From Gemmatimonadaceae bacterium (GTDB lineage Bacteria > Gemmatimonadota > Gemmatimonadetes > Gemmatimonadales > Gemmatimonadaceae), in contig JADZCT010000029.1 in NCBI GenBank assembly GCA_020851455.1, positions 1 to 64,000 on the forward strand: DNA of 64,000 bases, written 5' to 3'. Both the position numbers and the translations under genes were made by a program. Below are positions 8,140 through 17,602 of this stretch, one piece after another (within the stretch, counting starts at the first letter, position 1; the number at the start of each line of letters is the position of its first letter). The notes under the pieces are model-generated. The model was not told where the DNA came from, did not search any database, and saw nothing but the letters and a program-made list of their open reading frames with translations.

Positions 8140-9723
8140 GTGGCGCCGGGAACACCATGCGTCGTGCTTGCCGCCGTTCGTTCCGCCGCCGTGTTCGGGA
8201 TAGACGCGCTCGACGTCACCGTTGAGGTGGATGTCGTGCCGGGCCTGCCATCGTGGACCATAGTTGGCCTGGCGTCGAGCGCGGTGCGCGAGGCGCGCGA
8301 GCGGGTGGCGTCGGCGCTCGCCAACGCCGGATTCGAGGTGCCGTCGCGCCGCGTCACGGTGAACCTCTCGCCGGCTGACATCCGGAAGGACGGAACGTCG
8401 TTCGACCTTCCAATCGCGCTGGCGCTGCTCGCTGCAACAGGCGTGCTGGATGCAGCGCACCTCGATGGCGTGGTCGCCGCCGGAGAGCTGGGGCTGGATG
8501 GCGCTGTGCGCCCAATCCGCGGCGCGCTTTCGCTTGCGCGCGCAGCGGCAAGATCAGGCGCGTGCCTCGTGATACCGGAGGCCAACATCCCGGAGGCCTC
8601 GCTTGCCGGCGCGAGGCGGCTTGCGGGTGCCGTCACGCTCGCACAGGTCGTGGTGGGCCTGCGCACGCACGGAGTGAATCTGCCGCTGCACGTCGCGCCG
8701 GATGGCGCGCGGGGAGAATCGGATGGCGCGCGCGATGTCGCCGACATGGCTTGCCCTGCGGTGGACTTTGCCGACGTTGCCGGACAGGCGGCCGCAAAGC
8801 GCGCCCTCGAAGTTGCCGCCGCCGGCGGGCACAACGTGTTCATGCTTGGCCCGCCGGGCACGGGCAAGACGATGCTCGCGCGGCGGCTTCCCGGAATCCT
8901 GCCCCCGCTCACCGCGGACGAACTTCTCGAGGTCGTCGCGGTTCACAGCGTGGGGGGATTGATCGCGCCGGGCGCTATTCCGTCGCGCACGCCTCCGTTT
9001 CGCGCGCCGCACCATACGACCTCGCTCGCCGGGCTCATTGGCGGCGGCCCGGGGCCGCGCCCGGGAGAAGTGAGTCTCGCCCACCGGGGCGTGCTCTTTC
9101 TCGACGAACGGTTCGAGCTGCCGCGCCACGTGCTCGACGCAATGCGGCAGCCGCTGGAGGATGGCCGTGTGGTCATAGCCCGCGCGACGCATGCGGTCGC
9201 GTATCCGGCGCGGTTCCAACTGGTCGCGGCGGCCAACCCGTGCAAGTGCGGGCACGCGATGAGCGGCGATGGCAGGTGCCAGTGCTCCGCGGCCGATATC
9301 GAGCGCTACCGCGCGCGGCTCTCCGGGCCGCTGGCCGACCGTATTGACCTGCACATCCACGTTGGCGCGGTCGAGGCGGCCACGCTTGGCGCGGCCCGGG
9401 CAGCGGAGGCATCGAGCGTGATTCGCGATCGTGTGGTTGCGGCGCGCGCGCGCCAGCGTGACCGCTACGAGGTGCTTGGCGGCGTGCGGTCGAACGCGGA
9501 CGCGCCGGGGCGGTGGCTCATGGCTCACGGTGGATTCACGGTCGAGGCGCGTGAGATGCTCCAAGCCGCGTGTGCACGGCTGGGCGTATCGGCGCGCGGC
9601 TTCCACCGTGCCGCGCGCGTGGCCCGCACCATTGCCGACCTCGCGTGCGAGCGCGAGGTGTCGGGCGCGGCGGTCGGCGAGGCGCTTGCCTACCGCGCCA
9701 TGACTACATCGGCGGGCAGGTGA
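8140..9723 (+). CDS. comM: YifB/ComM-family Mg-chelatase-like AAA+ ATPase
   Basis: GPPGTGKTMLARRLPGILPPLT, FRAPHHTTSLAGLIGGG, LFLDE, MRQPLEDGRVVIARA, AANPCKCGH. Confidence 0.93.
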   Translation: MAPGTPCVVLAAVRSAAVFGIDALDVTVEVDVVPGLPSWTIVGLASSAVREARERVASALANAGFEVPSRRVTVNLSPADIRKDGTSFDLPIALALLAATGVLDAAHLDGVVAAGELGLDGAVRPIRGALSLARAAARSGACLVIPEANIPEASLAGARRLAGAVTLAQVVVGLRTHGVNLPLHVAPDGARGESDGARDVADMACPAVDFADVAGQAAAKRALEVAAAGGHNVFMLGPPGTGKTMLARRLPGILPPLTADELLEVVAVHSVGGLIAPGAIPSRTPPFRAPHHTTSLAGLIGGGPGPRPGEVSLAHRGVLFLDERFELPRHVLDAMRQPLEDGRVVIARATHAVAYPARFQLVAAANPCKCGHAMSGDGRCQCSAADIERYRARLSGPLADRIDLHIHVGAVEAATLGAARAAEASSVIRDRVVAARARQRDRYEVLGGVRSNADAPGRWLMAHGGFTVEAREMLQAACARLGVSARGFHRAARVARTIADLACEREVSGAAVGEALAYRAMTTSAGR

Positions 9724-10609
9724 CGCGCGACGCGGGCCGGGCACCGCCCTGGGCAGGCACGAAGAGCGTTTCGCCGCGCACGCTCGCGGCCACGCCCGGC
9801 GCAATCGCTCCCCTTGTCACCGCATCACCTCCTGCGCCGCCCGCCGCCCGCGCTGCGAACGCCGGTGGTTCTGCGATCAGCATTGCGGTGGAGTCGGTCA
9901 GCCGCCGGGCACGGACAATCTGCGACTTCGCTTCATCATCTGGAGACACCATGCGGTAGCACTCGATTGCTCCAGCAGCGATATCCGTCTTGCCCGCCCT
10001 GGCGGAGCCCTCTGCGCGCGGCGGACCTTCGGCCTCGCGATCGGCATCGGCAGCCCCGCGGACAGCGGGCGCTGGCATGGCCGCGGTCGGCATCGAGACT
10101 GCGGGGGCGGGCGGCGTTGCGGCGGCAGCGGCCTGAGGCGGCGCGGACCGCGCGGCAACCGGTGCCCCCGGCGGAACGTTGCCCGACGCTCCCGGGAGGT
10201 TGACGTCGAGCAGGGCGTTGGGACCGTCCGTCAGCAGCGCTGCGGCGCCGACCACCACCACCACCGCTGCCGCCGCGCGCCATCCCAGCCATGGCGGCGG
10301 GCCCTTCGCCGCGCCATGTCCTTTGCCACCTGGAGCAGATTGCCCGCCGCTGCCACCACGCGGGGGCCCTTGTCTGCCGGCGGCCACGAGCGGCGCGGGC
10401 CCCTCTGGCGCGCCAGGAACCACTCCGGCAGGAACGTGATCGAGTGCGCTGACGATCCGTTCGCTTGCTGCGATGAGGCCTCGCGCCTCCGCGGCTGCGG
10501 CTGCCCAGGCCGGGTCGTCGTTCACCAGTCGTTCCACGCGAGCGGCTTCCGCGGCGTCGAGCTCCCCGTCCAGCCACGCGTGAATGAGCGCTTCGTCAGG
10601 ATGCGGCAT
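9704..10609 (-). CDS. putative anti-sigma factor with one transmembrane segment
   Basis: N-terminal MPHPDEALIHAWLDGELDAAEAARVERLVNDDPAW (anti-sigma-like), central TM segment, immediately downstream of and overlapping an ECF sigma gene. Confidence 0.6.
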   Translation of the reverse strand: MPHPDEALIHAWLDGELDAAEAARVERLVNDDPAWAAAAAEARGLIAASERIVSALDHVPAGVVPGAPEGPAPLVAAGRQGPPRGGSGGQSAPGGKGHGAAKGPPPWLGWRAAAAVVVVVGAAALLTDGPNALLDVNLPGASGNVPPGAPVAARSAPPQAAAAATPPAPAVSMPTAAMPAPAVRGAADADREAEGPPRAEGSARAGKTDIAAGAIECYRMVSPDDEAKSQIVRARRLTDSTAMLIAEPPAFAARAAGGAGGDAVTRGAIAPGVAASVRGETLFVPAQGGARPASRVTCPPM

Positions 10610-11120
10610 GACCTTCGCTCCCCGGTTGCGCTGGAGAGCGCAACGCGTCGTATGTCTCCGCGAGCCGCCGGCGCGCGCGTGAAAGCGTAGTGCCGACGGA
10701 CGCCTTCTCGATCTCCAGTACCGTGGCGATCTCGCCGTAGTCGAGCCCCTCGGCCTTGAGGAGCAACGCCTTCCTGTCGCGTTCGCCCAGCGAGTCGAGC
10801 GCTCTTCGCGCGCAGGCTGCGTCGCGCGCTCGCTCGGGCGTCATCCCTCCGGCGTCATCGGGTGCGGAGGCCTCGCGCTCTTCCGCGGCCAGCAACTGGA
10901 GGTGCTGCCGTCGGCGCGCCACCCGGCGCGCCTCGTCCCGCACGAGGTTCGACGCCACCGCGAACAGCCACGACCGCTCGCTCGCGATGGCGTCCTGGCG
11001 CAGGGCGCGGACGAACGTTTCCTGCGCCACTTCCTCTGCCCAGTCGCGGTCGCCGAGCCGCCTCGTCAGGTAACGCACGAGCGTGCCGTGGTACTCGCGG
11101 AACAGGCGGTCGGCGTCCAC
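10596..11120 (-). CDS. ECF RNA polymerase sigma factor
   Basis: Region 2 (LFREYHGTLVRYLTRRLGDRDWAEEVAQETFVRAL...WLFAVASNLVRDEARR) and region 4 (ALLLKAEGLDYGEIATVLEIEKASVGTTLSRARRRL). Confidence 0.93.
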   Translation of the reverse strand: MDADRLFREYHGTLVRYLTRRLGDRDWAEEVAQETFVRALRQDAIASERSWLFAVASNLVRDEARRVARRRQHLQLLAAEEREASAPDDAGGMTPERARDAACARRALDSLGERDRKALLLKAEGLDYGEIATVLEIEKASVGTTLSRARRRLAETYDALRSPAQPGSEGHAAS

Positions 11121-11123
11121 GGG

Positions 11124-13496
11124 CTATCGCCAGTCCCGCACGAGGCCGGCCAACTGCGCCGCGTCGAGCGTGGTGAGACCCGATTCGAGGGTCGTGACTT
11201 CGATTGCCACCGCACGGCCCTCGATCCGCACGTTGTCGCCCACAGTGAGCCACGCGCTCAGTTCGGGCAGTACGCGCACCATGGCAAAGTATGCATCCGA
11301 GTACGCCTGCACGCGCAACGTGCGCGCGGCGGTGGCCGGCCTGGTGTCGCTCCACCTGCCGCTGCGATCGAGCCGGAACGAGCGCGACCCTGCGAGCTTG
11401 AACTCCGCCTCGGCCTCGCCGGGCGCATGCTTGCGCTCACCGCCAAGCGTCGTGACGGCTCGCTGCTCGGAGCTGAGGCGCGCCGCTTCGAAGCGCTGGA
11501 CGTCAACCGTCGCGGGGGCATTGCCTCCAGCGCCTCCCGGCGCCAGCCCGGCGCGGCTCCCATTCGCCGGCGCAGCAGCAGCGCCGCGGGCTGGGGCGAA
11601 CGGACCTCTCGCGGGATTCTGGTCGGTGAGTATCGTCTGCATGCCGGGCTCCACCACAAGATACGACGTCAACTCGGTTGGAATGCCATGACGTTCGCCG
11701 AGCGAGCGCAGCTCGTCGTCGATCTCCTGGCTGGGTCCGCCGCGCCGGCGCTCCGCGCTCAGCCAGCCCACGCGCTGGACCGCCCAGAGCCTGGCGATGA
11801 AGTCGTTCTCGGCGCCGCGCCTGGCGAGCTGCACGCGCTGCGTCCAGCGCACCGGATCATCGCTCCCACGTCCCTCGACTGTGAGAGTGGCCGCGCCCGG
11901 GCTGCCGGCGTACCTGGCGAGGACGACAAGATCCTGCCCGCCAAAGACGTCAATCGGCCCCTGGGGCTGCACAGCGTACAGCCGCGCACCGTCGAGCCGG
12001 ATGGTGACGTCCGACGCCACTGGCCGCGTGAGGCGCTGTGCCACGATGCCTACGGCGCGTTCGACCGATTCGTCGGGGCGGAGAAAGGTGGCCGTGCCTC
12101 GCCCTTCGAGCGCGAGTCGCTCGATCAGCCTCGCGTTCACGTCGGAGCCAAGCCCGAAGGTGAAGACACGGGCCCGACCCCGGTGGTCGGCAGCGGCGCG
12201 CGCGATCCGGTCCGGCTGCGTCTCGCCGATGGTGGGCGCTCCGTCCGTGATCAGGAGCACGAGCGGAACGCGGTCGGCCGGCGACGCCGTTCCCAGTGCC
12301 GCGTCGAGGGCGCCGGAGATGTTCGTGCCACCGCCCGGGCGGAGTCCGTCGAGGAACTCGCCGGCTTCGCGTATGGATGGCGCATCGCCCGCGCTCCACC
12401 CTTCGCGGAACTCCCGCACGTCGCCGGCGAACGCAATTATGCGGAAGCGGTCGCCGCGGTCGAGCGAGGCGAGGAACTGGCGACCGGCCGCCCGCGCCTG
12501 CGTCATCTTCTGGCCGCTCATCGAGCCGGATACGTCGAGTACGAACGTAAGGTCGCGCGCCGTGTTTCGTGCGCCGCGTACGGGCGGCGAGAGCGTGATC
12601 AGCGCGTAGCCGTCTTCATCGCCGGGTGCGTAAGTGAGCATGGACAGCGCCGCGGCGGCGTCGCGCCTTAGCGGAACGAGGATCGTCATCGCCCTCCCGG
12701 CGTTCTCCGCGCGCACGACGGCCTCGCCCGGTACGTCGTTCCCGGCCGCGGGAGTTACTGATCTGTCGCCGCAGGGAACGCTCGGCGCGGGCCTCGTGCC
12801 GATGCTCGTGCCTGACTGGCGGGCTTCGGACACGCCCAGCGGCGTGAGACTGTGCGTTGGTGAGTATGCATCGCCCAGATGCCCACCGGCGATGTTGCAG
12901 GGGTACCGCAGCTCGAACCAGTCGTCATCGTACCGCGCGTCCGGCATCGCGCGCGCCGCCCAGTCGACGCGAATCGCGTCGCCTTCGCGCTCCGCGACGG
13001 CGCTGAAGCGGACGACCATTCTCTTCTCTTCACCGGGCTGGATCGGGAAGATCCGCGCGCGGAGCATGTCGTGGCCCATCCACTCTACCAGCGCAGGATC
13101 GCGCAGTTTTCGGACGATTTCTTCGTAGATACCGCGTGCCCGGTCGGCGCGCATCGCCTCGCCCGCCACCATCTCTCCGTTGATCGAGAGCTCGATGTTC
13201 TCGAACGCGGCGCCCTTTGGCAGCGGCAGGATGTAGTCAACCTCGGCGGGGCCGCCGCCGCGGTTGGCGTACCGCTCCTCGATTTCATACCTGATGATGC
13301 GCCCATCGAGGCGCGCCCTGACATGGCTCGACACGCGCTCGGCGCCGACGGCCCGGACGGGGCAGGACCGGCGGATGCATTGCGCGCCTGGCGGGCACGG
13401 CGCGCATTCGATTGCGGGGCCCCGCTGCGCCACGGCTGTTCCGACCGGTGTCGCGCCCGCGACGAGGAAAAGGGAAAGTCGAAGGGTAAAGTGCAT
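11124..13496 (-). CDS. VIT domain / von Willebrand factor A domain secreted protein
   Basis: Signal peptide MHFTLRLSLFLVAGATPVGTAVAQ; VIT-like EVDYILPLPKGAAFENIELSINGEMV; MIDAS DVSGSMSGQKM. Confidence 0.88.
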   Translation of the reverse strand: MHFTLRLSLFLVAGATPVGTAVAQRGPAIECAPCPPGAQCIRRSCPVRAVGAERVSSHVRARLDGRIIRYEIEERYANRGGGPAEVDYILPLPKGAAFENIELSINGEMVAGEAMRADRARGIYEEIVRKLRDPALVEWMGHDMLRARIFPIQPGEEKRMVVRFSAVAEREGDAIRVDWAARAMPDARYDDDWFELRYPCNIAGGHLGDAYSPTHSLTPLGVSEARQSGTSIGTRPAPSVPCGDRSVTPAAGNDVPGEAVVRAENAGRAMTILVPLRRDAAAALSMLTYAPGDEDGYALITLSPPVRGARNTARDLTFVLDVSGSMSGQKMTQARAAGRQFLASLDRGDRFRIIAFAGDVREFREGWSAGDAPSIREAGEFLDGLRPGGGTNISGALDAALGTASPADRVPLVLLITDGAPTIGETQPDRIARAAADHRGRARVFTFGLGSDVNARLIERLALEGRGTATFLRPDESVERAVGIVAQRLTRPVASDVTIRLDGARLYAVQPQGPIDVFGGQDLVVLARYAGSPGAATLTVEGRGSDDPVRWTQRVQLARRGAENDFIARLWAVQRVGWLSAERRRGGPSQEIDDELRSLGERHGIPTELTSYLVVEPGMQTILTDQNPARGPFAPARGAAAAPANGSRAGLAPGGAGGNAPATVDVQRFEAARLSSEQRAVTTLGGERKHAPGEAEAEFKLAGSRSFRLDRSGRWSDTRPATAARTLRVQAYSDAYFAMVRVLPELSAWLTVGDNVRIEGRAVAIEVTTLESGLTTLDAAQLAGLVRDWR

Positions 13497-13567
13497 TGCG
13501 TCTCCCTGTGGGGTTGCATAGGAGACGTCGCCACCCGAAAAAGCTGCACACGGCACCGGCGCGCAGG

Positions 13568-13603
13568 GCGGGCGGCGGTTCCGTGTAGATCGCCGCCGCC
13601 CGC
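13568..13603 (-). terminator. GC-only hairpin downstream of the btuB-like gene
   Basis: 11-bp perfect inverted repeat GCGGGCGGCGG / CCGCCGCCCGC (13568-13578 / 13593-13603), 17 nt past the stop at 13620; no U-tract. Confidence 0.45.
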
Positions 13604-13619
13604 GTTCATCGTACGCTGG

Positions 13620-15593
13620 TCAGCGCCGGTAGCTCAGCCCGCCCAGGAATGTCGCTCCCGGCGCGCGATACCCGGCGACGTCATCGTACCTGGCGTCAAA
13701 CAGATTGTCGGCGCGGAACGTGAGAGAGAGTCCGCGCACCGCGGTCGGAATGGTTCCGGAGACGTCCACTTTCACGTAGGCGGGCAGCGTGACCGCCGCT
13801 GCCGGGTACCGGGCGTAGTCCAGATCCGCGCGCTCGCCGATCCGAAGTGCCTGGACGCGGACGCCCCCTCCGTTCCCGAACGACCTCGCGAGCGAAGCGC
13901 TCAGCGTGTGCCGTGGCCGGCGGAGGAGTGGCTCTCCGTTCGCGTACGATGCGCCCGACGTGGAGGAGGCGCCGCCGGCGGCCACCTTCTTCGTGTCGGT
14001 CAGCGAGTAGGCCAGTGTCGCCGCGAGTGCGCCGGATGGCTGCCATCGGGCTTCCAGTTCTACGCCGTTCGCGTCGGCTGCCGCAACGTTGTAATAGTTG
14101 GGCGCGCCCGGCTTCGGTACGGTCCCCACGTACTCGATGATGTCATGGAAGCGCTGGGCGTACGCCGTGCCGGCGATCTGCAGCGTACCGCCAGCGAACG
14201 TCACGTCGCTGCCAAGCTCGACGCTGCGCGACTCCTCGGGGTGCAGCGCCGGATTCCCCGTGACGTACCCCGTGGAGAAGTTCTCGTAGAACGACGGTGC
14301 GCGGAACGCATTGCCCGCAGACACCCGGACGCGCGCGGCGGGCCCTGCCAGCCACGCCAGCGCCGCCCGTGCCGTGGTGAACACGCCGAACGCGCTATTC
14401 TCGTCACGGCGCACTCCCGCCACGTACGAAACCCGGTTCGTGATGTCACCGATTGCCTGCGCGTACACACCGGCAATGCTGCGCGCTGCGCCGAACGCGT
14501 CCGTCGAGTTGCCGAACTGGCTCAGCGAGCGCACGGTGCTCTCTTCTTTGTCGCGCGATACCTCACCTCCAACCGTGATGATACTCCCGGAGCCGACACC
14601 CACGTTGACGCGCGCGTCGAGCGAGCGATGCAACTGCTCTCCCCGCGAGAAGTAGCCGTAGTAACCGAGCGTGTCGGCGGGGCCGTCTGGGGCGTCGTTG
14701 GTACGCGGCAGGTACTGGTTCGACGTAATCGTCGCGCGCAGCTCGACGCGCTCCGTGATCTGCCTGCCCGCATCCAGGCTGGCCGTCAGGCGATGGTCGA
14801 GCTGTTCGGAGTTGTGGTCCGTGATGGCGCCGAAGGCATCGTAGGGATAGTGGTAGTTGCCCGACGACCACCGCACGGCGGCGCGGATGTCCGTCGCTGA
14901 GTCGGGCGCAAGGCGCACGCCGCCGCTCAGCACGTCATTCCTGTATTCGTTGTTGAATGGGAGGATCCCGGCGGTCTGGTCGCGCGCGCCCCCGATGCTG
15001 TACCGTACCGCGCTTGATCCGCCGGCCAGGGAGCCGCTGGCGCGCAGTGTCCCGTAGGATCCCCCTGAGGCCGCAACGCGCAATCCCTGTCCGCCGGTTC
15101 CGTCGGCCGTGAAGATCTGCACTACGCCCGTGACGGCGCCTGAACCATACAACACGCTCGCCGGCCCGCGCGCCACTTCGATCCGGTCAACGTTCTCCAG
15201 CGACAGATTCGACAGGTCGAGCGAGCCTCCGGCGTCGTTCACCGGCACGCCGTCCACCAGCACACGCACGTAGTTGCTGTTGCCGCCGCGGATGAAGAGC
15301 GACGTCACGGAGCCGACCGGGCCGCCGCCAACCACGGTGGCGCCTGGCACGAGCTTCAGTGCATCGGTGACGCGTGTGAGCCCTTGCGCGCGGAGGGCCG
15401 TACCAAGGAGGACCGTGGTGGAGGCGGTTGGCGCCGCCGTGGAGACTTCGACGCGCGTCGCCGTGATCACGGCCGTCGCGAGCGTGTCGCGCGCGCGCAG
15501 GGTGTCCGCTGCCGCGGAGGAGTGCGGTGCTGCCTGCGCGGCCGCCTTTCCCACGACGACGGCCGCTAATGCGATGGAACGCCTGAAAAACAC
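13620..15593 (-). CDS. btuB: TonB-dependent vitamin B12 receptor, BtuB-like
   Basis: Plug TAVITATRVEVSTAAPTASTTVLLGTALRAQGLTRVTDALKLVPGATVV...RIEVARGPASVLYGSGAVTGVVQIFT and a C-terminal barrel. GTG start at 15593 preceded by AGGAG; cobalamin riboswitch upstream. Confidence 0.88.
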   Translation of the reverse strand: MFFRRSIALAAVVVGKAAAQAAPHSSAAADTLRARDTLATAVITATRVEVSTAAPTASTTVLLGTALRAQGLTRVTDALKLVPGATVVGGGPVGSVTSLFIRGGNSNYVRVLVDGVPVNDAGGSLDLSNLSLENVDRIEVARGPASVLYGSGAVTGVVQIFTADGTGGQGLRVAASGGSYGTLRASGSLAGGSSAVRYSIGGARDQTAGILPFNNEYRNDVLSGGVRLAPDSATDIRAAVRWSSGNYHYPYDAFGAITDHNSEQLDHRLTASLDAGRQITERVELRATITSNQYLPRTNDAPDGPADTLGYYGYFSRGEQLHRSLDARVNVGVGSGSIITVGGEVSRDKEESTVRSLSQFGNSTDAFGAARSIAGVYAQAIGDITNRVSYVAGVRRDENSAFGVFTTARAALAWLAGPAARVRVSAGNAFRAPSFYENFSTGYVTGNPALHPEESRSVELGSDVTFAGGTLQIAGTAYAQRFHDIIEYVGTVPKPGAPNYYNVAAADANGVELEARWQPSGALAATLAYSLTDTKKVAAGGASSTSGASYANGEPLLRRPRHTLSASLARSFGNGGGVRVQALRIGERADLDYARYPAAAVTLPAYVKVDVSGTIPTAVRGLSLTFRADNLFDARYDDVAGYRAPGATFLGGLSYRR

Positions 15594-15699
15594 GAAAGGC
15601 TCCTGTTCCCGAAGCAAGGAGCCCGCGGTGTTCGCTCGGCTCGATGCATCGTGCTGCCCGTGGCCGCCGGACGCCACCAGTCCTCCCCCGAGGAACGGT

Positions 15700-15895
15700 A
15701 AGGTGTGGCGCACACGCGGGTCGTCTCCTGGCTCCGGGCCGCTTCGCCTGCCTTCCCAACGGCTCGGCCGTCAGTGGCGTGCTGGGTGAAGCGCTTGCTG
15801 CTGCCCGATACAGTGGCGGGGCCGCGCCGGTCTCGAACCGGCTTCCGTGTCCCGCGCATGCGTACGATCGGTTGTGGCCGAACGATACGCGGCGG
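15700..15895 (-). promoter_or_regulatory. cobalamin riboswitch (boundaries approximate)
   Basis: Minus strand reads GGAAGCCGGTTCGAGACCGGCGCGGCCCCGCCACTGTATCGGG ... CCACTGACGGCCGAGCCGTTGGGAAGGC ... GGAGCCAGGAGACG (B12 box), 5' of a btuB-like gene. Confidence 0.9.
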
Positions 15896-16064
15896 ATCGC
15901 GGCGCGGCAACACTCCCGGCGCGCCACTCCGCGGAGCCGCGACGACGGTGGCACTCCGCGCCCATACCGTCAGTGCTCCCGTCCGGGTAGGTTCCTAGCA
16001 CGGCGCGCGCGTGTCGCACACAGTCCGCGCAGCCCACTGACGACATTATCCGGGACTGCCCGCC

Positions 16065-16937
16065 ATGACCGTCATAGCACACGTTCCCGCTTCGGCTGGT
16101 TCCGCGCACGCGCACGAAGCAGAACTCGTCGGATGGCTCGAGGCGCAGGGTTCGGTGCTCGTCGGCTACAGCGGAGGCGTGGATTCCACGTATCTCGCAA
16201 CCGTCGCATACGAGACCCTCGGCCCTTCGCATACCCTTGCGGTGATCGGACGCAGCGCGTCGTACCCTGACGAGCAGTGGGCCATTGCCCGCAGGGTCGC
16301 CGAGCAGGTCGGCTTCCCGCTGCTCGAGATTTCCACCGGCGAGATGGACGACCCGCGGTACGCGGCAAATCCTGATAACCGCTGCTACTTCTGCAAGAGC
16401 GAGCTCTGGTCGAAGCTTGTGCCGCTCGCGCGCGAGCGGGGGCTTGCGGTGGTGGCCGACGGCACCAACGCAGACGACGTGCGCGGCCACCGGCCGGGCA
16501 TGCGCGCGGGGGGCGAGTGGCGCGTCGCGTCGCCGCTCGCCGAAGCAGGGCTCACCAAGGGCGAGATTCGCGAGAACTCCGAGCGCCGCGGCCTGCCCAC
16601 GTGGAACCAGCCGGCATCGCCGTGCCTGAGTTCGCGCCTGCCGACTGGCGTTCTCATCACGATCGCGCGTCTCCGGAAGGTCGAGGCCGCCGAGCGCGCC
16701 TTGCGGCGGCTCGGCGTCACGGGGAACCTGCGCGTCCGTTTCCACGAGGAGACGGCGCGCGTCGAGATGGATCCGGAGGAGTTGACTCATTGGCGCGCGC
16801 CCGGCCGGCGGGAGTTGCTGCGTGAGGCCGCGCTCGGCGCGGGATTCACGCGAGCCGAGCTGGATCTGCGCGGGTTCCGCAGCGGGAAGGCGAACGAAGC
16901 TCCGCGCCCGACCGACCTCGACGCACTCGATGCCTGA
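16065..16937 (+). CDS. larE: ATP-dependent sacrificial sulfur transferase LarE
   Basis: PP-loop VLVGYSGGVDSTYLATVA; NPDNRCYFCKSELW; SPCLSSRLPTG. Confidence 0.88.
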   Translation: MTVIAHVPASAGSAHAHEAELVGWLEAQGSVLVGYSGGVDSTYLATVAYETLGPSHTLAVIGRSASYPDEQWAIARRVAEQVGFPLLEISTGEMDDPRYAANPDNRCYFCKSELWSKLVPLARERGLAVVADGTNADDVRGHRPGMRAGGEWRVASPLAEAGLTKGEIRENSERRGLPTWNQPASPCLSSRLPTGVLITIARLRKVEAAERALRRLGVTGNLRVRFHEETARVEMDPEELTHWRAPGRRELLREAALGAGFTRAELDLRGFRSGKANEAPRPTDLDALDA

Positions 16938-17602
16938 TGTTCCGCTGCCTCGGTCGCCTGATCGCCTTCGCGCTGCTGCTCGTCCTTGGCGCATCTGCGT
17001 ACCTCACGCGCGACCGCTGGATGCCCGCCCTGGCGTCTCGCATTGGCTGGCATCGCACCGCGACCGCCGTGGCGTGGGATCCAATAACGCCAGACGGGGC
17101 GCGTCGGGCGCGCGCTGCTCTCGATACGCTCGGGCGACCAACCGGCCCGGGGTTCGTGAACGTCGCGCCTGCCGACCTCGTGGCGTTCGCGCTGGAGCCG
17201 GTGCTTTCGAAGATGACGCCCGCCTCCGGCAACCCGGACGACCGGCTGGCGGCGCGCGCCGACAGCGGGACGATCGCAGTCCGCGGCGGCATTCGCATGG
17301 CCGACCTGGGGGGCGGCGCGTGGCTTGGTTCGCTTGGCGGCGCGGCCGACGGCGTCCAGCGCATCGAGGTCCGCGGAAGGATTGACGTGCCGGCGGCCGG
17401 CAAGCCGCGGTTCACGGTCACGCGCATCATCGTCGGCGATCTAACCCTGCCGTCGGCCGCCATTGGCCGCGCGACGGACCTCCTCGCGCCGTCGCGCGGG
17501 AAGGACGCTCCGCCGGGCGAAGTTGCCATCCCGTTGCCGCGGCAGGTTGGCGACGTGCGCCTGCTCCCGGGCCGCGTGACGCTGTACAAGGGCCCGCAAT
17601 GA
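16937..17602 (+). CDS. hypothetical membrane-anchored protein
   Basis: Single N-terminal hydrophobic segment (LIAFALLLVLGASAYLT); coupled to larE and the downstream regulator by overlapping ends. Confidence 0.55.
   Translation: MFRCLGRLIAFALLLVLGASAYLTRDRWMPALASRIGWHRTATAVAWDPITPDGARRARAALDTLGRPTGPGFVNVAPADLVAFALEPVLSKMTPASGNPDDRLAARADSGTIAVRGGIRMADLGGGAWLGSLGGAADGVQRIEVRGRIDVPAAGKPRFTVTRIIVGDLTLPSAAIGRATDLLAPSRGKDAPPGEVAIPLPRQVGDVRLLPGRVTLYKGPQ

Noticed and set aside
8041-8912. N-terminal extension of ORF 7266..8912
   Set aside because: Antisense shadow of comM with low-complexity composition; ImuA-like sequence begins at MSAQIAALRALIEQ (8040).
15825-15845. CCGGTTCGAGACCGG on the minus strand looks like a tRNA T-arm
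   Set aside because: It is embedded in a full cobalamin riboswitch core upstream of btuB, with no acceptor or anticodon arms at tRNA spacing.
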